Part shown: in pieces, positions 1 to 8,744 of the stretch
How the letters are laid out: every line of letters starts with the position of its first letter
Numbering within the stretch: the stretch's first letter is position 1
Origin: an uncultured Bacteroidales bacterium
Lineage (GTDB): Bacteria; Bacteroidota; Bacteroidia; Bacteroidales; Paludibacteraceae
Length of the DNA stretch: 39,232 nt
NCBI GenBank assembly: GCA_903911085.1
Contig: CAIWCC010000256.1
Span: 1 to 39,232 of the forward strand
Direction: 5' to 3'
Made by a program: the position numbers and the translations under genes
The notes under the pieces: model-generated
Seen by the model: the letters and a program-made list of their open reading frames with translations, nothing else
Databases searched by the model: none
Told to the model about the DNA's origin: nothing

Positions 1-361
1 AAATAATATTGATTGCAATCGTTTGCACCCGCAAAATATCATTTTTCCAAACATTCACACACCTAACAGACTAAATACCATTATATTTGCGCAATTATTA
101 ATATTGCACAAATGAAAACACATCTCTACTCTGGTTAAATTATTTTTGGTCTGTCTATTTTTGAAATATCTATTTCCCGCTTCAGTTCTTTTGATGAATA
201 TGAATAATATTTATTACTCATAATCCGTTCTTATTTATAATTTCCTTCATTTTTTTTGAACTTTTTCATCAAGTTTTTGATTCATTTTTCAACTATACTT
301 GCTAATATGTATGTTTTAAAAATACATTTTTCTTTTTTATAACCTTCTAATTTATACGTTT
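1..361. other. Intergenic region upstream of the T9SS surface protein
   Basis: AT-rich stretch with no credible gene on either strand. It holds a LacI-family-like operator at 14-27 (listed separately) and a Bacteroidetes -7 box, TATATTTG, at 82-89 with no matching -33 element. If that box is used, the downstream gene would have a leader of about 265 nt. The region could equally carry the promoter of a divergent gene beyond the left edge. Confidence 0.5.
14..27. promoter_or_regulatory. LacI-family-like operator
   Basis: TGCAATCGTTTGCA fits the general LacI/GalR operator pattern TGnAAnCGnTTnCA at every fixed position and is symmetric at 12 of 14 bases around the central CG. Operators of this kind commonly sit by carbohydrate genes. 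The controlled gene may lie off the left edge, since the nearest gene in the window begins about 335 bp away. Confidence 0.45.
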
Positions 362-3300
362 ATGAAAAAAATAATTTTACTTAGTTTATTGAGTGTATTC
401 ATTCAAAATATATTTGCATGGAGTTGGCCTCAATGTCGTAACTATAATGGTAGTACCCCAGAACAACCTGCAACAATATATCTAGGAGATAATGGTAATT
501 TTGGTTGTGATTCTTGGGATATGGTAGATTCAAAATGGCCAAAATGGTGTGTCGTAATAAGTCCAAATGCTGATTTAACTACTGGTGGACTTACTGGAAG
601 TTGGTCTAGTTATAGTAATGTACAACATAAAACTAATACTTCTCCTCGCTTTACCTCAACAGGTACATGGTATTGGGGAATGAAAGTGGAATATACAGAT
701 GCGGGTGGATCAACTGGTTGGTATTGTAATAATAATACAGCATGGGCAAATATGTACGGTTCACCTACTTCAAATTTAACTATTTCTGTTTCCGCATTAT
801 CAAATCCGACTTCACCAACTGCAACAGCTACTTCTAGCACTCAAATTAATTTAACTTGGGCAAAATGGAATAGTAAAAATATAATGATTGTGCGCCGATT
901 AACTTCTGCTGATCCATCAAATGCTCCTACCCAAGGAAGCCCATATACTGTTGGAAACACACTTGGAACAGGTACGGTAATCTATAATGGTGGAGGAACA
1001 AGTTTTAATGATACTGGTTTAACTCCGGGAACGGGATATACTTATACTTTTTATTCCGAAAACTGGAGCTATTATAGCTCAGGTTCAACTGCTTCGTCTA
1101 CAACCACTTCAACGTCTACGGCTACCGATTATTTTAGAAGTAAAACTACTGGTAATTGGAATGATGTTGGAACATGGGAGTCATCACCAAATAATTCCAC
1201 ATGGATAAATGCAACATTAGTACCAGATGCCTCTGCAACTGTAACAACAATTTTAAATACTCATACTGTAACACTTACAGCTACCGCAGCAGCAAAAACA
1301 TTGACAATTGCTTCGGGCGGAACATTGACTTGTGGCGGTAATATACTAAACATTGCTACATCTGGTTTACTCACAAATAATGGTAATTTTACTTATGGAA
1401 CTGGAACAGTAGTTTTTGCAGGAACAGGCACAATTGCAGGTACAATTAGTTTTAACAATGTGACTTTGGCTGATGGTGTGATTTTTAGTTCTTCAACTAC
1501 AATTTATGGTACTTTGACACTAAATTCAGGTGGATATGTAAATACTTCAGCACCAAGTTACGCTAGCGGTTCTATCTTGAAATACAATTCAGGTACAGTT
1601 TATGGCCGTGGTACTGAGTGGAGTGCAACATCAGGAGCTGGATATCCCTACAATGTACAAATAAGTAATAACACTACTGTTAATATCGGTGCTAATTCAG
1701 GAACGGGAACTGCACGTCAATGCGCTGGAAATTTAACAGTTGATGCGGGTTCAACTTTTAGTATGAATATAACTGGAAATGTAATGACTTCAGCTGTTAC
1801 AATAATGGGTAATATATTGAATAATGGCACTATAACACTCTCTGGAAGTATTGGTGGTGATTTAAAGTCACATGGAAATATTATAGATAATGGAGTATTT
1901 AATGCCAATAATCGTGCAGTATTTTTTAATGGAGGTAATGTACAGGATATTAGTGGTGCTGGTACTTTTGATATTTCCTACGTCAGGATTAATAAAACTG
2001 CTGGAAAAGTTAGACTAGTTGGTACATTAGAGTCATTAGCATCTAATGGTGGTAATGCAATAGAAATTGATGGTGCTACAAGTGAATTTGATTTGAACGG
2101 ATATGCTTTGAATACTAAATCACTCGTTTTATTGAATTCTGGAAAATTAACTTGTGGCAGTAGTACTGTTACAATTGCTGCTGGTGGAACGATTGCAAAT
2201 GGAGGTACTTTCACTGCTGGTACTGGAACAGTTGCATTTGCTGGAGCTGCTACTGTCACAGGTACAGTTGCATTTAATAGTGTTACTCTACCCAGCTCGG
2301 CAACTGTTGATTTAGGTGCTTCTAGCGTTGCACAGCCAATTACGGGAAGTAGCAGTGCCAGTATGTCAATAACAGGAACAGGTGCAACTGGTACTATTAA
2401 TTTCGATCAAACTACACCTGGTACAACAAATGTACTACAAAATTTAACTTTAAATAGAGCATCAGGATCGGCAACATTAGGGGGTGATTTGATTGTTAAT
2501 AACGCACTGACATTGACTGAGGGAATTTTAGAATTAAATGGTAAAACACTTACTTTGGGTACAAGCTCTACTGTTTCAACCACAAATGGAACATTAAAAG
2601 GTGGTGGTAATTCAAGCATATCCATTTCTGGAATTGGTGCACTTGGAACTTTAAAATTTGACCAAACTACACCTGGCACTACCAATGTAATAAAAAATTT
2701 GACAATAAATCGCACCACAGGAGGTACTGCAACTATAGGTAATGATTTGGTAATAAGTAATAATTTACAATTAACAGCTGGAACTATTACTTCAAGTGCT
2801 GGTACAAAAATGACATTATTAGAAGGAAGTAAAGCTACAACTGAATCTGGTTCCTCATTAACGTTTGTAGATTTAGTTTTCTCGAAAGGAACTACAACAA
2901 CATCCGAATTTGATAATAAAGGTGGGAGTGTGGCAGTTACAGGTAAAATCAGTGTAAAAGTAAATTTCCCAGATGATGCACATTGGCAATTTGTTAGCTT
3001 CCCATTTGCTATTTCGGCAATTAAAAAGAGCGATGGATCGACACCAATCTATAATACTGATTATGGAGCTGTATATTACGATGCGACCAAACGTGCAGCA
3101 GGTCAGTCAGGTTGGATTCACGTGAATGAAGCCCCAAATGCAGGAGTTGGCTATGCTTTTTGGAGTAAATCAGATTTATATTTTGAATCATCAACCACTC
3201 CGACTGTGAATTCATTTAGTTCTACAACTACTAAATCTTTGACTTATCCTTCGGGAGGTGCAATAACTAATGCAGGTTGGAATTTCTTTGCTCACCCAAC

Positions 3301-4156
3301 AACAGCTAATGCCTATGGTAAATTAGATTTAGGCGAATTTCATTATTCTTATAACTACTTGACAGATAATTATAATGTAGATGAAGAAATTAATAAAACC
3401 AATCAGCAAAGTTTTGATGCATATTTTATAAAAACAGTTGCTCCACGTACAATGAATTTTTCTACTGCAAGTATGCCTGCAAGTGTAAGAAGCTCAGAAT
3501 CAACAATTATTGATAAAGTGACATTGAATTTGGTAGGAGCAACGGCTAATTATACTACATTGGTGCGCGTACTTCCCCAATCTACAGGGGCTTATGATCA
3601 ATTGTACGATGCGCCATATTCACCATCAATGTTGTCAACTACACCACAGATTTATTCGTTTATTGGTAGTAATAAATTTGCAATCAATTCTGTTCCAGAG
3701 CAATCAACAGTTCCTGTAGGTATTCGTGTACCAATGGCAGGTAGTTATTCATTTACTTGGGATGCTCAATTAGCAAATTTACCAGTAACTTTATATGATA
3801 ATTTAGCAAATAAAACTACTGATTTGACTTCTGTAAGTTCTTATAACTTTGAAACAACTACTTCGGGCGAAATTAACAATCGATTCTTTATTAATGTAAC
3901 TCAAAAAGTAATTTCAAATGTAGATAACGATAAAGTAAAAAATCCATTAAATATCTATACACAATTTGGAAAAGTTAATATTGAAGGTTTGTCTGAAACA
4001 AGTAATGTAAGAATTATTGATATTGTTGGAAAATTGCTGCAGACAAAGACTATAACTTCGGAAAATTCAACTTTTATTGTACCAAATAAAGGAGTTTATA
4101 TTTTGGAAATAAGTAATAATACTCATAAATATAAGAAGAAAGTGATTGTGCAATAA
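362..4156 (+). CDS. Large T9SS-secreted surface protein with FN3 domain and beta-rich repeats
   Basis: A 1264-residue exported protein. Residues 1-19 form a Sec signal peptide (Lys-Lys, hydrophobic core, end IFA). A fibronectin type III-like domain spans about 147-250 (INLTWAKW, TGLTPGTGYTYTFY). Residues of about 285-860 are Gly/Thr/Asn-rich short strands of the beta-helix or filamentous type. Two pairs of internal repeats are visible there: GTGTVVFAG/GTGTVAFAG blocks, and two copies 85 residues apart containing FDQTTPGTTNV. The last 75 residues look like a type A T9SS sorting domain (VRIIDIVGKLLQ, NKGVYILEI, ending KKKVIVQ). The protein should cross the inner membrane by Sec and be anchored at or released from the surface by T9SS. 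The ligand or substrate is unknown; an adhesin role is only a guess. No catalytic domain was recognised. Confidence 0.85.
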   Translation: MKKIILLSLLSVFIQNIFAWSWPQCRNYNGSTPEQPATIYLGDNGNFGCDSWDMVDSKWPKWCVVISPNADLTTGGLTGSWSSYSNVQHKTNTSPRFTSTGTWYWGMKVEYTDAGGSTGWYCNNNTAWANMYGSPTSNLTISVSALSNPTSPTATATSSTQINLTWAKWNSKNIMIVRRLTSADPSNAPTQGSPYTVGNTLGTGTVIYNGGGTSFNDTGLTPGTGYTYTFYSENWSYYSSGSTASSTTTSTSTATDYFRSKTTGNWNDVGTWESSPNNSTWINATLVPDASATVTTILNTHTVTLTATAAAKTLTIASGGTLTCGGNILNIATSGLLTNNGNFTYGTGTVVFAGTGTIAGTISFNNVTLADGVIFSSSTTIYGTLTLNSGGYVNTSAPSYASGSILKYNSGTVYGRGTEWSATSGAGYPYNVQISNNTTVNIGANSGTGTARQCAGNLTVDAGSTFSMNITGNVMTSAVTIMGNILNNGTITLSGSIGGDLKSHGNIIDNGVFNANNRAVFFNGGNVQDISGAGTFDISYVRINKTAGKVRLVGTLESLASNGGNAIEIDGATSEFDLNGYALNTKSLVLLNSGKLTCGSSTVTIAAGGTIANGGTFTAGTGTVAFAGAATVTGTVAFNSVTLPSSATVDLGASSVAQPITGSSSASMSITGTGATGTINFDQTTPGTTNVLQNLTLNRASGSATLGGDLIVNNALTLTEGILELNGKTLTLGTSSTVSTTNGTLKGGGNSSISISGIGALGTLKFDQTTPGTTNVIKNLTINRTTGGTATIGNDLVISNNLQLTAGTITSSAGTKMTLLEGSKATTESGSSLTFVDLVFSKGTTTTSEFDNKGGSVAVTGKISVKVNFPDDAHWQFVSFPFAISAIKKSDGSTPIYNTDYGAVYYDATKRAAGQSGWIHVNEAPNAGVGYAFWSKSDLYFESSTTPTVNSFSSTTTKSLTYPSGGAITNAGWNFFAHPTTANAYGKLDLGEFHYSYNYLTDNYNVDEEINKTNQQSFDAYFIKTVAPRTMNFSTASMPASVRSSESTIIDKVTLNLVGATANYTTLVRVLPQSTGAYDQLYDAPYSPSMLSTTPQIYSFIGSNKFAINSVPEQSTVPVGIRVPMAGSYSFTWDAQLANLPVTLYDNLANKTTDLTSVSSYNFETTTSGEINNRFFINVTQKVISNVDNDKVKNPLNIYTQFGKVNIEGLSETSNVRIIDIVGKLLQTKTITSENSTFIVPNKGVYILEISNNTHKYKKKVIVQ
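2371..2790 (+). repeat. Internal 255-bp in-frame duplication in the T9SS protein gene
   Basis: Two modules of 85 codons each contain GTINFDQTTPGTTNVLQNLT and GTLKFDQTTPGTTNVIKNLT respectively. The matching DNA words beginning at 2405 and 2660 are exactly 255 bp apart. The second copy has diverged and is cut short on its 3' side, so this is an old duplication typical of repeat-built surface proteins. Confidence 0.75.
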
Positions 4157-4306
4157 AATGTTATATTCAATTTTTTGTTCCAATTACTTTAGTTTAAAAT
4201 TATTGTGACTTTATTTTGGATTGTAATTAATTACATTTCACAAAGGTTCAAATGATTGACAAATGCAACGATATGTCAAAATACAAAAATTAAAAAAGTA
4301 CAAAAA

Positions 4307-4678
4307 ATGAATTATACCTATGAAATAAATTCAGAGAATAAAACCATTGTTGTTAAAGCCAATGAAAATTTAATTTCAAAAGAAGTGGCTACAATGGAGT
4401 TGGAAATCTTGTTAAAAGCAAAAAAACTTGATTACAAAGTCATTTTTGATCATAGATATTTAAAAAATAGAATTTCTATCGGTGAAGCTTATTTCTGGTA
4501 TTCTACAAAATATGAATATGTTGACAATGAATTAATGTGCATCCCAACTGCTTACATTGCAAATAAAGACGATTTGGATTTCTATTCATTCTATGAAAGT
4601 GCTTGCAATGAAAAAGGTATTCATATTAAACTATTTCATGATGAAAATGCACTTAGCGAATGGTTAAATAGTTGTTAA
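4307..4678 (+). CDS. Small STAS/SpoIIAA-like protein
   Basis: A soluble protein of 123 residues with no signal peptide. Its pattern of an early beta strand (NKTIVVKANENLI), a central KVIFDHR segment, a long helix and the end ENALSEWLNS resembles the STAS/SEC14-type (SpoIIAA-like) proteins, which end in a similar Ala-x-x-Trp-Leu. The assignment is by eye and the function is unknown. The frame could be extended 17 codons upstream to a TTG at 4256, but those residues are lysine/asparagine-rich and unlike the fold, so the ATG at 4307 is chosen. It stands alone: about 150 bp from the T9SS gene before it, and ahead of a strong terminator. Confidence 0.6.
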   Translation: MNYTYEINSENKTIVVKANENLISKEVATMELEILLKAKKLDYKVIFDHRYLKNRISIGEAYFWYSTKYEYVDNELMCIPTAYIANKDDLDFYSFYESACNEKGIHIKLFHDENALSEWLNSC

Positions 4679-4803
4679 TGAATTTATTATAATTCAGAGA
4701 ATATCAACTGAATAACAATTCATTTTGAATCAATTGTTTAATGTATATATTGTCGTTTAATAGTCAATTTAACTATTTAATTTTTACTTATAAGTTATGT
4801 ATT

Positions 4804-4850
4804 CGGAGTAACTAATTGCAGATTGTACTGGATTAGTTACTCTGTTTTTT
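4804..4850 (+). terminator. Rho-independent terminator
   Basis: An 11-bp perfect stem (4806-4816 with 4832-4842, arms GAGTAACTAAT/ATTAGTTACTC), extended by a G-U and a C-G pair, is followed by six T. It ends transcription 125 bp after the STAS-like gene, leaving an unusually long 3' leader. Confidence 0.85.
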
Positions 4851-5052
4851 GTTGTAAAAACGTTGTTTATTTTAAATAGATATATTCATTAATATAATTA
4901 AATATCATTATGAAGTGGATAGCCTAAAAAATTGTAACTGATATTACAAATTAACATATTGCATTTTTTAGATATCAACTTTGTCCTAAATAACTATTAA
5001 AAATTGTAACTATTGCATATCTTATATCAAACAACAATTATAATACGTTTCA

Positions 5053-5079
5053 TTGTTTTATTTGTAACAAATATATTTG
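5053..5079 (+). promoter_or_regulatory. Probable tatA promoter
   Basis: The -7 box TATATTTG (5072-5079) matches the Bacteroidetes consensus TAnnTTTG. The nearest TTG (5053-5055) is 16 bp upstream, shorter than the usual 19, so the -33 element is weak. A palindrome TTTGTAACAAA (5061-5071) abuts the -7 box and could be an operator. Confidence 0.5.
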
Positions 5080-5127
5080 TACTTTTACGGCATATTTAAA
5101 ATAATTTGAACAAAAATAAATAGTATT

Positions 5128-5337
5128 ATGAACCATTTAATGTTTTTAAATCTAGGTACTGGCGAAATTATTATCATTGCCTTAATTGTATTGTTGTTGT
5201 TTGGCGGAAAAAAAATTCCTGAATTGATGAAAGGAGTTGGTAAAGGTGTCAGAAGTTTTAAAGATGGTCTCAATGACGTTGAAAATCAAATAAAAAGCGA
5301 TGTCAACAAAGAAGACAAACAAGACTCAGTTAAGTAA
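5128..5337 (+). CDS. tatA: Twin-arginine translocase subunit TatA
   Basis: A 69-residue single-pass membrane protein of the Tat system, which exports folded proteins bearing a twin-arginine signal. A short N-terminal helix (about 13-26) is followed by the hallmark FGG hinge (25-27) and Lys-Lys, then an amphipathic helix ([19 protein letters not shown]) and a charged tail ending in KEDKQDSVK. There is no separate TatB in the window, as is common in Bacteroidetes, where one TatA/E protein may serve both roles. The gene ends 2 bp before tatC and opens a five-gene run whose third and fourth products carry twin-arginine motifs. Confidence 0.93.
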   Translation: MNHLMFLNLGTGEIIIIALIVLLLFGGKKIPELMKGVGKGVRSFKDGLNDVENQIKSDVNKEDKQDSVK

Positions 5338-5339
5338 GC

Positions 5340-6128
5340 ATGAGTGATTTTGCCGAAAATGAAATGACTTTTTGGGATCATCTAGATGATTTGCGGAAAA
5401 TATTATTTCGAATCGCAGCTTTTGTTGCGGTTTTAGCGCTCATTTTTTTTTCTTACATGAAGGAGTTATTCGATTACGTGATTTTAGCACCCACTCGAAA
5501 TGATTTTTTCTTGTATGAATGGATGAACCGAATGAGCCTTAAATATCCAATTTTCCCCGATTTTTGTGTTGGAGAATTTCAAGTCAAGATTATAAATATC
5601 AATCTCTCATCTCAATTTTTCATTCACATGTCCACCTCTTTGTGGTTGGCGTTAGTAGCAGGTTTTCCTTTTGTTATATACCAAGTTTTTGTTTTTATAA
5701 AACCAGCACTTTATAGCCACGAACGCAAAAACGCAGGTGCTGCATTTTTCTTTGGTAATATACTGTTCTATTTAGGTGTAATTATTGGCTATTTAATGGT
5801 TTTTCCCCTCACTTTGAGGTTTTTAGCTGGTTATCAACTTAGTTCATATATTGAAAACAGTGTTTCGCTCGACTCATATATGGATAGTTTTTTGATGTTA
5901 TGTTTTATTATGGGATTGGTATTTGAATTGCCATTGTTATCCTGGTTTTTATCAAAAATTGGAATTCTACGACGTAACTTTTTCAATAAATTCAGAAAAC
6001 ATGCAATTGTTATATTGTTAATATTGGCAGCGGTAATTACACCTTCTAGTGATCCATTCACTTTAATGGTAGTTTTCCTTCCAATATATATGTTGTGGGA
6101 AATAAGTGCACTTATTGTAAAAAAATAA
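5340..6128 (+). CDS. tatC: Twin-arginine translocase subunit TatC
   Basis: A 262-residue polytopic membrane protein, the Tat receptor that binds the twin-arginine signal. The N-terminal motif FWDHLDDLRK (11-20) matches the conserved HLxELR signature, with Asp at position 17 where Glu is usual; this is conservative but worth noting because the Glu takes part in signal binding in E. coli TatC. The first cytoplasmic loop has PALYSHERK (122-130) with the conserved Glu128. Six membrane helices and the late motif AVITPSSDPFT are as expected for the family. It follows tatA by 2 bp and precedes the DUF362 gene by 25 bp, so it is clearly cotranscribed. Confidence 0.95.
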   Translation: MSDFAENEMTFWDHLDDLRKILFRIAAFVAVLALIFFSYMKELFDYVILAPTRNDFFLYEWMNRMSLKYPIFPDFCVGEFQVKIININLSSQFFIHMSTSLWLALVAGFPFVIYQVFVFIKPALYSHERKNAGAAFFFGNILFYLGVIIGYLMVFPLTLRFLAGYQLSSYIENSVSLDSYMDSFLMLCFIMGLVFELPLLSWFLSKIGILRRNFFNKFRKHAIVILLILAAVITPSSDPFTLMVVFLPIYMLWEISALIVKK

Positions 6129-6153
6129 TTTTAATATAATAAATTAACACGAT

Positions 6154-7089
6154 ATGAAACGGAGAGATTTTTTTAAGTCGGCTGCAGTTGTTGGTTTGGC
6201 AAGCATTTTTAAGCCTGAAGCACTTGTTGCAAAATCCGCTAATGGTAAATTAGCTGTTCATTCCTCACCTGATTTGGTTGCAGTTATGGGTGGTGAGCCC
6301 GAAGTTATGCTAGTGCGCGCGATGAAAGAATTGGGCGGAATAGGAAAGTATGTAAAAAAAGGCGCTAAAGTTGTTATTAAGCCCAATATTGGTTGGGATA
6401 AAAGTCAAGAAATGGCTGCTAATACTAATCCTGAAATTATTGGAGCTTTGGTAAAAATGTGTAAATCGGCAGGTGCTTCTGAGATTTTAGTATTCGATCA
6501 TACTTGTCAGGATTGGAAGAAATGTTATGCAAATAGCGGCATTGAAGCTGCTGTAAATGCAGCTGGAGGTAAAATGGTGCCTGGTAATGATGAATCATAT
6601 TATCAAAAAGTGAGTTTTCCGACAGGTGTAAATTTAACTGAAGCCAAAATTCATAAAGCGATTCTCGATTGTGACGTTTGGTTTAACGTACCTGTATTGA
6701 AACATCATGGTGGAGCCAAAAACTCCATTGCAATGAAAAATTTAATGGGAATTGTTTGGGATAGAAAATTTTTCCATTCCAATAATTTGCACCAATGTAT
6801 TGCCGATGCAGCTACTATGGCAAAAAAGCCAGCACTTAATATTGTTGATGCTTATAGGATTATGAAAACAAATGGGCCTCAAGGCAAATCGGAAGCGGAT
6901 GTTGTAACATTAAAATCATTGATTATTTCACCCGATTTTGTTGCTGTAGATACGGCGTCTATGAAATTGTTTTCGCAGGTTCAGCCTACCGAAATGAAAG
7001 ATGTGCGTTATATAGCTATGGCCGAAAAATTAAATGTAGGAACTCAAAATCTTGACAGTTTAAATGTTAAGCGTATAAAGATTAATTAG
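6154..7089 (+). CDS. DUF362-family protein with Tat signal peptide
   Basis: A 311-residue exported protein. It starts with a textbook twin-arginine signal, MKRRDFFKSAAVVGLASI, so it is likely folded with a cofactor in the cytoplasm and exported by the adjacent TatAC. The body is DUF362: GAKVVIKPNIGW near 70-80, the ASEILVFDHTC segment, and FNVPVLKHHGGAKNSIAMKN with LMGIVWDR around 180-210. Unlike longer DUF362 proteins it has no C-terminal ferredoxin motif; clusters are instead supplied by the next gene. No biochemical function is established for this subgroup. The conserved His and Cys residues (HTCQDWKKC, KHHGG) may bind metal, which is inference. It lies 25 bp after tatC and 34 bp before the polyferredoxin gene. 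Confidence 0.88.
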   Translation: MKRRDFFKSAAVVGLASIFKPEALVAKSANGKLAVHSSPDLVAVMGGEPEVMLVRAMKELGGIGKYVKKGAKVVIKPNIGWDKSQEMAANTNPEIIGALVKMCKSAGASEILVFDHTCQDWKKCYANSGIEAAVNAAGGKMVPGNDESYYQKVSFPTGVNLTEAKIHKAILDCDVWFNVPVLKHHGGAKNSIAMKNLMGIVWDRKFFHSNNLHQCIADAATMAKKPALNIVDAYRIMKTNGPQGKSEADVVTLKSLIISPDFVAVDTASMKLFSQVQPTEMKDVRYIAMAEKLNVGTQNLDSLNVKRIKIN

Positions 7090-7123
7090 CATTCAAAACT
7101 TTGGTTAAATAATACAGTGTTTC

Positions 7124-8659
7124 ATGAAATCCCTTAAAAAAATTCGTATTGCTTTAGCAATTATTTTTTTCATTCCAATATTTCTGTATTTAATTGATTT
7201 TACAGGAAAACTTCCATTTCATTTACATGGTTTACTTCATATTCAATGGATTCCAGCATTATTAACTTTAAACTTGATAATAATTGGGGTTTTGTTTTTG
7301 TTAAGCCTATTTTTTGGTAGAATCTATTGTTCTACTATTTGTCCACTTGGTGTATTTCAAGATGTTACGGCAAGAAAATCTCGTTTTTTTGCAAAAAAGA
7401 ACAAGAAAAAGTTTCGATATGAATACGTGAAACCACAGAATATACTTCGATATTCAATTCTTGCGTTAACGGTTTTATTATTTATTTTTGGAAGCTCTTT
7501 TTTACTAGTTCAACTTGATCCTTATAGCATCTTTGGTAGAATGATTTCGCAGATATTCCGTCCTTTACTTATTTGGGGAAATAATGGTTTGGCTACGATT
7601 TTAAGTGGGATGGGCAATTATTCAGTTTATAAAGTTGAGCAAAATACATTTGTTCCATTAGCATTTGGAATTACGTTATTCTTTTTTCTATTAATTGGAT
7701 TAATGGCCTGGTTCAGAGGTCGTTTATTTTGCAATACAGTTTGTCCTGTAGGAACTTCATTGGGGTTACTTTCAAAAATTTCATTGTTTCGAATTTCTAT
7801 TAAAGAAAGTAGTTGTAATCAATGTGGGGCATGCGAAAAATCCTGTAAATCGCAATGTATTGATAGTCATGCTATGACAGTAGACCAATCACGATGCGTA
7901 AGTTGCTACAACTGCCTTACAGTATGCAAAAAATCGAGTATGAAGTACGAATTTGGATATAAAAAACAAAATTCTACAGTTCAAGAAACACCTTCAAACA
8001 ATGGTCGTCGCACATTTTTACTTACTTCCGGAGCAGTTGTTGCAACATTAGCCGTTGCAAAAGCAAATACCGTTACTGCAAAAAACGATGCTACGCTTAC
8101 TCGTACACCAATTATGCCTCCAGGAGCAGGCACAGCTGATCATTTCAATACTAAATGTACTGGCTGTCAATTGTGTGTAGATAAATGTCCTATGCAAGTG
8201 CTTAGACCAGCTGTTTTGCAATATGGTATCTCTGGAATAATGCAACCTCATTTAGATTTTTCAACACACGTATTTTGTAGCTACGATTGCAATATTTGCT
8301 CCACTGTTTGCCCTACGAGTGCTTTGAAATCGCTTCCGTTAAATGAAAAAAAATTGGTTCAGATTGGAGTTGCCAAGTTTAGAAAAGACAAATGTATAGT
8401 TAGTGTTGACGAAACTGATTGTGGTGCATGTTCTGAACATTGTCCTACACAAGCTGTACACATGATTGACTACAAAGATGGATTAACAATTCCTGAAGTA
8501 ACAGAAAGTATTTGTATTGGTTGTGGTGCCTGCGAATCAATTTGCCCAGCAAAACCTTATGCTGCCATTTATGTAGAGGGTGCTAAAACCCAAATTTTGG
8601 CAAACAAACCTCCAGAGGCGCAAAAATTCAACAAAAAAGTGGATGACTTTGGATTTTGA
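7124..8659 (+). CDS. NapH/NapG-like membrane polyferredoxin with internal Tat motif
   Basis: A 511-residue membrane Fe-S protein, apparently a NapH-like part fused to a NapG-like part. Four hydrophobic helices (about 8-26, 45-64, 108-128, 176-197) are interleaved with two CxxxCP motifs, GRIYCSTICPLG (65-76) and GRLFCNTVCPVG (199-210), typical of NapH/NosR/RdxA proteins. A 4Fe-4S region follows (Cys 231, 234, 237, 241 and 258, 261, 264, 268). A second export-like signal, GRRTFLLTSGAVVATLAVA (294-312), comes next. The C-terminal part has four further cysteine sets (345-355, 385-396, 424-440, 464-474). Predicted topology is ferredoxin I in the cytoplasm and the last four sets outside, delivered by Tat. 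This would carry electrons across the membrane, possibly to or from the DUF362 protein. The physiological donor and acceptor are unknown. Confidence 0.88.
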   Translation: MKSLKKIRIALAIIFFIPIFLYLIDFTGKLPFHLHGLLHIQWIPALLTLNLIIIGVLFLLSLFFGRIYCSTICPLGVFQDVTARKSRFFAKKNKKKFRYEYVKPQNILRYSILALTVLLFIFGSSFLLVQLDPYSIFGRMISQIFRPLLIWGNNGLATILSGMGNYSVYKVEQNTFVPLAFGITLFFFLLIGLMAWFRGRLFCNTVCPVGTSLGLLSKISLFRISIKESSCNQCGACEKSCKSQCIDSHAMTVDQSRCVSCYNCLTVCKKSSMKYEFGYKKQNSTVQETPSNNGRRTFLLTSGAVVATLAVAKANTVTAKNDATLTRTPIMPPGAGTADHFNTKCTGCQLCVDKCPMQVLRPAVLQYGISGIMQPHLDFSTHVFCSYDCNICSTVCPTSALKSLPLNEKKLVQIGVAKFRKDKCIVSVDETDCGACSEHCPTQAVHMIDYKDGLTIPEVTESICIGCGACESICPAKPYAAIYVEGAKTQILANKPPEAQKFNKKVDDFGF

Positions 8660-8744
8660 TTTATATTTTAAGTATCGAAAAAAAACTCTTTATTTTAATT
8701 AAGAAGTTATATAATCCTCAACAAATTAACAAAAAACTAACATT

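Larger units (their letters stand above)
4679..5127. other. Intergenic region upstream of the tat operon
   Basis: About 450 bp with no credible gene. It contains the terminator at 4804-4850, three copies of TTGTAAC (4932-4938, 5004-5010, 5062-5068) and a probable tatA promoter -7 box at 5072-5079. The first TTGTAAC is half of an inverted repeat, TTGTAA-N6-TTACAA (4932-4949). The third lies in the 11-bp palindrome TTTGTAACAAA next to the -7 box. A 13-bp direct repeat, AAAAATTGTAACT, occurs at 4927-4939 and 4999-5011. Confidence 0.6.

Noticed and set aside
1717-2718. Three long minus-strand open frames inside the T9SS protein gene
   Set aside because: They are antisense shadows of Thr/Gly/Val-rich repeats; no motif, promoter or start context supports them.
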